A DNA stretch of 64,000 nt from an uncultured Clostridia bacterium (GTDB taxonomy: Bacteria; Bacillota; Clostridia; TANB77; UBA1234): assembly GCA_944393265.1 (NCBI GenBank), contig CALXZO010000008.1:1-64000 (forward strand), given 5' to 3'. This document shows positions 58,966 through 64,000 of the stretch, one piece after another (within the stretch, counting starts at the first letter, position 1; each line of letters begins with the position of its first letter). The position numbers were made by a program, and so were the translations under genes. The notes beneath the pieces were generated by a model. It saw only the letters and a list, made by a program, of their open reading frames with translations, did not search any database and had not been told where the DNA came from.

Positions 58966-59724
58966 ATGAAAAAAAATATTTTGTTATTAGTGCTAGTGCT
59001 TATATTAGCTTTGATGGTTGTAGGGTGTGGCATAAAACAACCTACGAATGATGATGTAGAAAATGCATCAGGCGATACACAAATGGGAATACAAGATGAA
59101 GAAGAAGTAACGGAAAATAAATATGATGAGGTAGAAACTAATCCTGTAGCTACTTTTGAAATAGAAAATATGGGAATTATAAAAATGGAATTATATCCAC
59201 AAATTGCACCAGAAACAGTTGAGAACTTTATTTCGTTGGTAGAGTCTGGTTTCTATGATGGGTTAACTTTTCATAGAACAATCCCTGGTTTTGTAATACA
59301 AGGAGGAGACCCTTCAGGAGACGGAACTGGAGGACCTGATTATACAATTATAGGAGAATTTGCTAATAATGGAATAGAAAACAACTTATCGCATACGCGA
59401 GGAATTGTTTCAATGGCAAGAGGACAAGAATATAATTCTGCAGGTTCACAATTTTTTGTAATTGCTGAAGATTCAACATATTTAGATGGAGATTATGCAG
59501 CTTTTGGAAAGGTTGTAGAAGGTATGGATGTCGTGGATAGTATCGTAAATCTTGAAGTAATACGAAGAAATGTAGATGAGCAAATTGATTACTATACTAA
59601 TCCAGAAGAATACATTAAGCAAACTTTAGAATGTGATAGGCCAGTAAACCCACCTGTAATAACGAAAGCAACAGTTGAGACCTTTGGAGTGGAATATGCT
59701 GAACCAAACAAAATAAAAGAATAA
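58966..59724 (+). CDS. lipoprotein cyclophilin-type peptidyl-prolyl isomerase
   Basis: 252 residues. Signal peptide with lipobox MVVGCG (Cys about residue 17), acidic linker, then the cyclophilin domain with FHRTIPGFVIQGGDPSGDGT, GIVSMARGQEYNSAGSQFFV and AAFGKVVEGMDVVD. The catalytic Arg in FHRTIPG is present. Acts outside the membrane on exported proteins. ATG 58966 is preceded by AGGATGGAG; an upstream ATG at 58936 is not needed. Confidence 0.93.
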   Translation: MKKNILLLVLVLILALMVVGCGIKQPTNDDVENASGDTQMGIQDEEEVTENKYDEVETNPVATFEIENMGIIKMELYPQIAPETVENFISLVESGFYDGLTFHRTIPGFVIQGGDPSGDGTGGPDYTIIGEFANNGIENNLSHTRGIVSMARGQEYNSAGSQFFVIAEDSTYLDGDYAAFGKVVEGMDVVDSIVNLEVIRRNVDEQIDYYTNPEEYIKQTLECDRPVNPPVITKATVETFGVEYAEPNKIKE

Positions 59725-59737
59725 TTGTATTTAAATG

Positions 59738-59774
59738 GTGACGGAGTTTTGACATTGGCAAAACTCCGTTTTCA
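59738..59774. terminator. hairpin from the GACGGAGTTTT repeat family
   Basis: GACGGAGTTTT and AAAACTCCGTTTTC form a hairpin between two converging genes. It is part of the repeat family and may double as a terminator. Confidence 0.65.
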
Positions 59775-59795
59775 TTGAAATTATAAAGAAACTTT

Positions 59796-60773
59796 TTAAA
59801 ATACATCATACCTGCTAACATTAATATTTTCTACTGTTGTATTAATTATTCTTAGCGCAGCTTCAATACTATTAAAAGCATTATGTGGAGTTAATACAAC
59901 ATTTTCATTTTCTAATAATTGTCTGCTTGAAACAATTAATTTATTTGCATTTTCTATTGGCAAATCAAAAATATTTTCTTCTATCAAAAGCTCTTCGCCT
60001 TCAATAACATCAAGTCCAGCGCCACTTAATGTACCGTCATTTAAAGCATCTAACAAATCGGCAGTATTAACAAGACCACCACGTGCAGTATTAATTAGTA
60101 ACGATCCTTTTTTAAATTTATTTAGTGAGTCTTTGTTTATAATATATTTTGTATGTTCATTTAAAGGAATGTGAAGACTAACTATATCGGAAGTAGCAAA
60201 CAGTTCATCTAAATCTACATACTTGAAATTAATCAATTCTGCCAAAAAATTATCTCGTTTTATATCATAAATTCTAACGTGCATTCCAAAGCTTTTGGCG
60301 ATTCTTGCTACATGTAAGCCAATTCTTCCTCCGCCAACAATACCAATTGTTTTATCTTGCAGATCAAATCCTTGCAAACCATCAGTTGAAAAATTTCCAT
60401 GAATTGATCGAACATAAGATTTATGAATTTTTCTTGAAAGAGATAAGATTAATGCAATAGTATGTTCTGCAACAGTATTTTCACCATACAATGGAACATT
60501 TTTAACTACAATATTATGTTCGCGACAATAAGTTGTATCAATGTGATCTACGCCAGTTGAGCGGGTAGTAACTAACTTTATGTTAGGAAGCTTGCTTAAA
60601 ATATCAGCTGAAACTTTAGAATAGATAAACGTGCAAACAACATCAGAATCAGCAAAATCGGAAATGTCAACATCTTGAATTGACTCTTTAAAAAATAAAA
60701 GAGAATCATTAGGAAAAGCTTCTCTAAACTTTTCCGTTTCTAATTCTTTAACTTCAAAAAAAGAAATAATCAT
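59796..60773 (-). CDS. D-2-hydroxyacid dehydrogenase (D-lactate dehydrogenase-like)
   Basis: 325 residues. Contains the NAD-binding GIVGGGRIGLHVARI segment and the catalytic triad region Arg (LINTARGGLV), Glu (DVIEGEELL) and His (VVLTPHNAFNS). ATG follows AGGAGGTTTTT at 60773; the longer frame to 60809 lacks a site. Substrate (pyruvate, glyoxylate or another) cannot be told. Confidence 0.85.
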   Translation of the reverse strand: MIISFFEVKELETEKFREAFPNDSLLFFKESIQDVDISDFADSDVVCTFIYSKVSADILSKLPNIKLVTTRSTGVDHIDTTYCREHNIVVKNVPLYGENTVAEHTIALILSLSRKIHKSYVRSIHGNFSTDGLQGFDLQDKTIGIVGGGRIGLHVARIAKSFGMHVRIYDIKRDNFLAELINFKYVDLDELFATSDIVSLHIPLNEHTKYIINKDSLNKFKKGSLLINTARGGLVNTADLLDALNDGTLSGAGLDVIEGEELLIEENIFDLPIENANKLIVSSRQLLENENVVLTPHNAFNSIEAALRIINTTVENINVSRYDVF

Positions 60774-60794
60774 ATAAAAACCTCCTAAAAAAGA

Positions 60795-60900
60795 TGTCAA
60801 TGGAGACAAAGCCTTTTGGCAGATTTATCTTAAAGATTAACAAGAGCAATTTTTTCAGTAACATAAAAAATCTGTCAAAAAGCTCCGTCCTCATTGACAT
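60795..60900. repeat. divergent palindromic repeat of the same family
   Basis: ATGTCAATGGAGAC at the left and a mirrored AGCTCCGTCCTCATTGACAT at the right; inner arms GGCAGATTT and AAATCTGTC also pair. Upstream of the LTA-synthase-like gene. 60901-61051 shows no gene, only AT-rich upstream sequence. Confidence 0.65.
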
Positions 60901-61051
60901 TTTAATTTAAAACCTTCTTTTAGTCTAGTATATATGTTTGAGGATTATACTATGTACAATTGCAAATTAAAAGAATAGTATTATTGGATATATTGAAAAG
61001 TCAAAAAATTTTTTGTAAAATAAATTTAGCTGTTCATGTAGGAGGAATTAA

Positions 61052-63007
61052 ATGTTAAGAAAAAATTTAATAGTGATTGTATTGTCTATTTTTTTATTAA
61101 TAAATATTACTGCTTTTTTTGATGGAAGTTTTGAAAGTATATTCAATCTAGCCATTTCGGTGTTTTTAATAATTATGTTATATATAGTTATTTCTAAATA
61201 TGATTATTTAGAAATGACAGATAAAAATAACAACTTGGAAAATGAGAAAATTATAAGATACATGTGTCTATTTTTACTTCCAATCACTACATTGCTATTT
61301 ATATTCATTCATCCAGGTGTCATATTTAATTACTTAATTTTGCTTGCTATTCAATTTATTATTTATCTGATTTCTAGAAATGTAAAATTGGCATGTACTA
61401 TTCAAGTACTTTTTTCTTACATTTTATATGTAGTATCGGAAATTTTGATAATTACTAGAGGAACGCCACTTGTACCTATGGACATTTTAAGTGCCAATCT
61501 AGCACTCTCGCTAACGAACGGATATGAATTTGACATATCATCAAATTTAGTTAGAGCGACTATAGCTATGTTTACAACACTTTTTTTAGTAGGAAAGCTT
61601 GTAAAAAATACTGCAAGCAAAGAAGAGAAGAGAAAATTATCTATAGTAAGTCTGACACTTTCTATTGCTATTGTCCTTATCGTATTGTCTGTAGATATAA
61701 CTGCTTACAAGGATATCCAATTTGACGCTGCTGGTTCTATAAGAAATAGGGGGTTAATTTTTAATTTTTACTTAAATACGAAATATTTAATCTTAGAAGA
61801 ACCGGAAGATTATTCAAAAGAATATGCAAAAGAAATATTGAGCAACTATGTAGAAGACGTTAAAAGTGGCGATAATGAATTGCCAAATATAATTGTTATC
61901 ATGAATGAATCTTTTTCCGATCTTGAAAAAATTATGGAATTAGATACGAATATAGATTCGTTAGAATATTTTTACAGTCTAAAGGAAAACACTGTAAGAG
62001 GAAATCTAATTGTACCAGCTATTGGAGGTTCAACGAGTGTTGTGGAAATGGAGTTTTTAACTGGATTCTCAATAGAATTTTTTAAAGAAGGTTCAAATCC
62101 GTATATGCAACAGATTAATAAAAAAACTAATTCTATCGTTTGGGATTTAAAAAATCAAGGATATAGCACATTTGCACTGCACCCTTATTATGAACATGCA
62201 TATAAGCGAAAGGATGTTTATAATTATCTTGGATTTGATGATTTTATTAGTATAGAGGACTTAGTTGGTAAAGAAAACATTAATGGATATAAATACCTAA
62301 ATAACATAGGTAGTGATGAACAAAGTAGAGATTGGGAAAAGTTGGATACTGTTAGAAATTATGTTAGTGACAGAGCTAATTTTAATGAAATAATTAAGAT
62401 TTATGAAAATAGTCCAGACAAGACTTTTATATTTAATGTTACAATGCAAAATCATTGGCCGTATACATATGATGGAGAAGATTTTAAAAATGTTGTTGTA
62501 GATAAAAAAATTAATGATCCAGAGTTAAACCAATATTTGTCTTTGATTCACGAGAGTGACAAGGCTCTAGAAGAATTTATTAGTTATTTTGAAGAAAATT
62601 CTGAAAGAAAAACTATTATATTATTTTTTGGAGATCACTACCCTTGGTTGAGAGATGCATATAGTGTAGGATTATCTATAAATGACATTGGAGATATTGA
62701 GAAAAAAGATTACATGGATATTACAACAATTCCGTTTTTTATTTGGGCTAATTATGATATAGAAGAAAAATATGTTGGTAAAATTGGCACGCAGTATCTT
62801 TCTGTGCTATTAAAAGAAACGGCTGGAATTCCGCTTACTTCATGGGACAAATTTCGAAAGGAGACAATGGAAAAATATCCTGCATTTAATTTTATTGGTA
62901 CATACGATTCATTTGGAAAATTGCTAGACAATGTTAATAATCTAAAAGATGAAAGCTTTGAAAAATATAAAATGCTTCAGTACTATTTTCTGGAAGAAAA
63001 TGAATAA
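61052..63007 (+). CDS. LTA-synthase-like sulfatase-fold membrane protein
   Basis: 651 residues with about five or six membrane segments in the first ~250, then an extracellular alkaline-phosphatase-fold domain. It begins with NIIVIMNESFSD and includes GGSTSVVEMEFLTGFS (the nucleophile Ser/Thr region), YYEHAYKRKDVYNYLGFDDF, FNVTMQNHWPY and the C-terminal FFGDHYPWL metal motif. Probably transfers phosphoglycerol to a surface polymer. AGGAGG before ATG. Confidence 0.87.
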   Translation: MLRKNLIVIVLSIFLLINITAFFDGSFESIFNLAISVFLIIMLYIVISKYDYLEMTDKNNNLENEKIIRYMCLFLLPITTLLFIFIHPGVIFNYLILLAIQFIIYLISRNVKLACTIQVLFSYILYVVSEILIITRGTPLVPMDILSANLALSLTNGYEFDISSNLVRATIAMFTTLFLVGKLVKNTASKEEKRKLSIVSLTLSIAIVLIVLSVDITAYKDIQFDAAGSIRNRGLIFNFYLNTKYLILEEPEDYSKEYAKEILSNYVEDVKSGDNELPNIIVIMNESFSDLEKIMELDTNIDSLEYFYSLKENTVRGNLIVPAIGGSTSVVEMEFLTGFSIEFFKEGSNPYMQQINKKTNSIVWDLKNQGYSTFALHPYYEHAYKRKDVYNYLGFDDFISIEDLVGKENINGYKYLNNIGSDEQSRDWEKLDTVRNYVSDRANFNEIIKIYENSPDKTFIFNVTMQNHWPYTYDGEDFKNVVVDKKINDPELNQYLSLIHESDKALEEFISYFEENSERKTIILFFGDHYPWLRDAYSVGLSINDIGDIEKKDYMDITTIPFFIWANYDIEEKYVGKIGTQYLSVLLKETAGIPLTSWDKFRKETMEKYPAFNFIGTYDSFGKLLDNVNNLKDESFEKYKMLQYYFLEENE

Positions 63008-63119
63008 CGATAGCGTGATTAATCTTCAGAAAAACATATCAAAAAGATTTCTCCCCATTGACATCTAATGCGAACTAATGTATGCTTAATTGTGAGATTT
63101 ATGATAAGGAGATAATTTA

Positions 63120-63725
63120 ATGTATGCGTATATTAAAGGCTGTTTAGAAATTAAAAATTCTGATTCTGTAGTCGTTGAGGCTGGCGGCGTAGGGTATAAG
63201 ATTTTTGCTTCAGTTAGTACAATTGAAAAGCTAGGAGAAATTGGAAATGTTGTAAAAGTGTATACTCACTACCATGTTAGAGAAGATAATATTAGCTTGT
63301 ATGGTTTTTACAGCTTAGAAGAGCTTAGAATGTTTGAACTTTTGATTGGAGTAAGTGGTGTTGGTGCGAAGTCTGCTATTACAATTCTTTCTAATATTTC
63401 ACCTTCTAAGTTTGCTCTTTCAGTAATAACAAATGATGTTAAAGAGCTTACTAAGCTTCCAGGAATAGGTGGCAAATCAGCTCAAAGGATAATTTTAGAG
63501 CTTAAGGATAAATTAAAAACAGAAGAGTCGATTGCAGCTGAAACTGATTTTGAAATTCAGTCAATCATCAATAAAGATGATAATGTGCATGAGGCTATTT
63601 CTGCGCTTCAAGTTTTGGGATATCCTGTTAAGGAGGCAACAAAAGCAGTAGCTTCTTTCGATAGCACAACTTTAAGTGTAGAAGATATTATCAAGAGGGC
63701 TCTGGTATATTTTACAAAAAAATAG
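63120..63725 (+). CDS. ruvA: Holliday junction branch-migration subunit RuvA
   Basis: 201 residues. OB fold domain (MYAYIKGCLEIKNSDSVVVE), two helix-hairpin-helix motifs (LIGVSGVGAKSA, LPGIGGKSAQRI) and the C-terminal RuvB-binding domain. The next gene is rarA, not ruvB. Confidence 0.96.
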   Translation: MYAYIKGCLEIKNSDSVVVEAGGVGYKIFASVSTIEKLGEIGNVVKVYTHYHVREDNISLYGFYSLEELRMFELLIGVSGVGAKSAITILSNISPSKFALSVITNDVKELTKLPGIGGKSAQRIILELKDKLKTEESIAAETDFEIQSIINKDDNVHEAISALQVLGYPVKEATKAVASFDSTTLSVEDIIKRALVYFTKK

Positions 63726-63744
63726 ATTAAGAGGTGTAGTAATA

Positions 63745-64000
63745 ATGGAGCAAAAAAATATTCCTCTTGCGTATCGTATGTGCCCAATGAGCATAGATGA
63801 GTATGTAGGGCAAGAGCATATTTTAGGAAAAGATAAAATGTTATATAGATTAATTAAGGCAGATCGACTTTCAAGTATAATTTTATGGGGGCCACCAGGA
63901 TGTGGGAAAACTTCGCTTGCACGTGTAATTGCAAAATCAACTAAAAATAATTTTAAGAAGTTAAATGCAGTTGCTGCTGGGGTTTCAGATATTAAAAATA
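63745..64000 (+). CDS. rarA: replication-associated recombination AAA ATPase RarA (partial, runs off edge)
   Basis: N-terminal 85 residues only. It begins EQKNIPLAYRMCPMSIDEYV, with GQEHILGK and Walker A WGPPGCGKTSLARVIA, then LNAVAAGVSDI, typical of RarA/MgsA rather than RuvB (no RuvB-style RPxxLxEYIGQ start). ATG behind AGAGGTG. 3' end outside the window. Confidence 0.85.
   Translation, partial: MEQKNIPLAYRMCPMSIDEYVGQEHILGKDKMLYRLIKADRLSSIILWGPPGCGKTSLARVIAKSTKNNFKKLNAVAAGVSDIKN

Overview
The window comes from an AT-rich, low-GC Gram-positive, endospore-forming anaerobe, most likely an uncultured member of the Clostridia. Evidence for this is the sporulation set (spoIIE, spoIVA, cotJABC, a BofA-type pro-sigmaK inhibitor, a possible ytxC), sepF/divIVA, Firmicutes-type ribosomal operons with an L10 leader, many TTG/GTG starts behind strong AGGAGG sites, and glycogen-type storage genes. 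No phage, IS element or CRISPR array was seen.

Layout. 1-9.5 kb: a large secreted Ig/MBG-like repeat protein, metK, a carbohydrate-binding lipoprotein, an esterase and a membrane-anchored unknown. 9.5-18 kb: a small DUF4870-like membrane protein, tRNA-Lys, htpX, lemA, smc and spoIIE. 18-24.6 kb, mostly minus strand: cotJC/JB/JA, tRNA-Arg, pyruvate kinase, alpha-glucan phosphorylase and a possible ytxC. 24.7-31.5 kb: one 2265-residue protein with 19 repeats of about 74 residues. 31.6-37.3 kb: GH57 branching enzyme, DUF4912 protein, GT4 glycogen synthase and spoIVA. 37.5-45 kb: rplU-rpmA-obgE-bofA and a surface-polysaccharide cluster. 45-48.6 kb: rpmG-secE-nusG-rplKAJL. 48.7-64 kb: an unknown, mutS, a DUF692/MNIO enzyme, mutL, miaA, a HlyD-like protein, sepF, divIVA, a cyclophilin lipoprotein, a 2-hydroxyacid dehydrogenase, an LTA-synthase-like protein, ruvA and the start of rarA.

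Main discovery. Five positions in four genes need a +1 frameshift to restore the protein: two in the N-terminus of the surface protein (251 and 279), and one each in spoIIE (17372), the GH57 enzyme (32553, minus strand) and spoIVA (36535). Every shift falls exactly on an in-frame CGG codon. Skipping its C lets the ribosome read GGN (Gly), and the conserved protein resumes at once. I checked the phase of well over 100 other CGG trinucleotides in the coding genes, and none is in frame. CGT, CGC, CGA, AGA and AGG are all used normally. CGG therefore seems not to work as an ordinary arginine codon here. It behaves as an unassigned or 'hungry' codon where translation moves +1, or as a four-base CGGN codon. 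Two of the four genes are core sporulation genes and a third belongs to glycogen metabolism, so regulated decoding is possible. Recurrent sequence error is the main alternative, but it does not readily explain why CGG is tolerated in the other two phases.

Other points: a family of palindromic repeats built around GACGGAGTTTTTGTC; L27 lacking the cleavable N-terminal extension together with absence of the prp protease gene; a GT4-DUF4330 fusion; a Cys/Asn-rich tail on CotJC; an acidic tail on SecE; and an MNIO enzyme placed between mutS and mutL.
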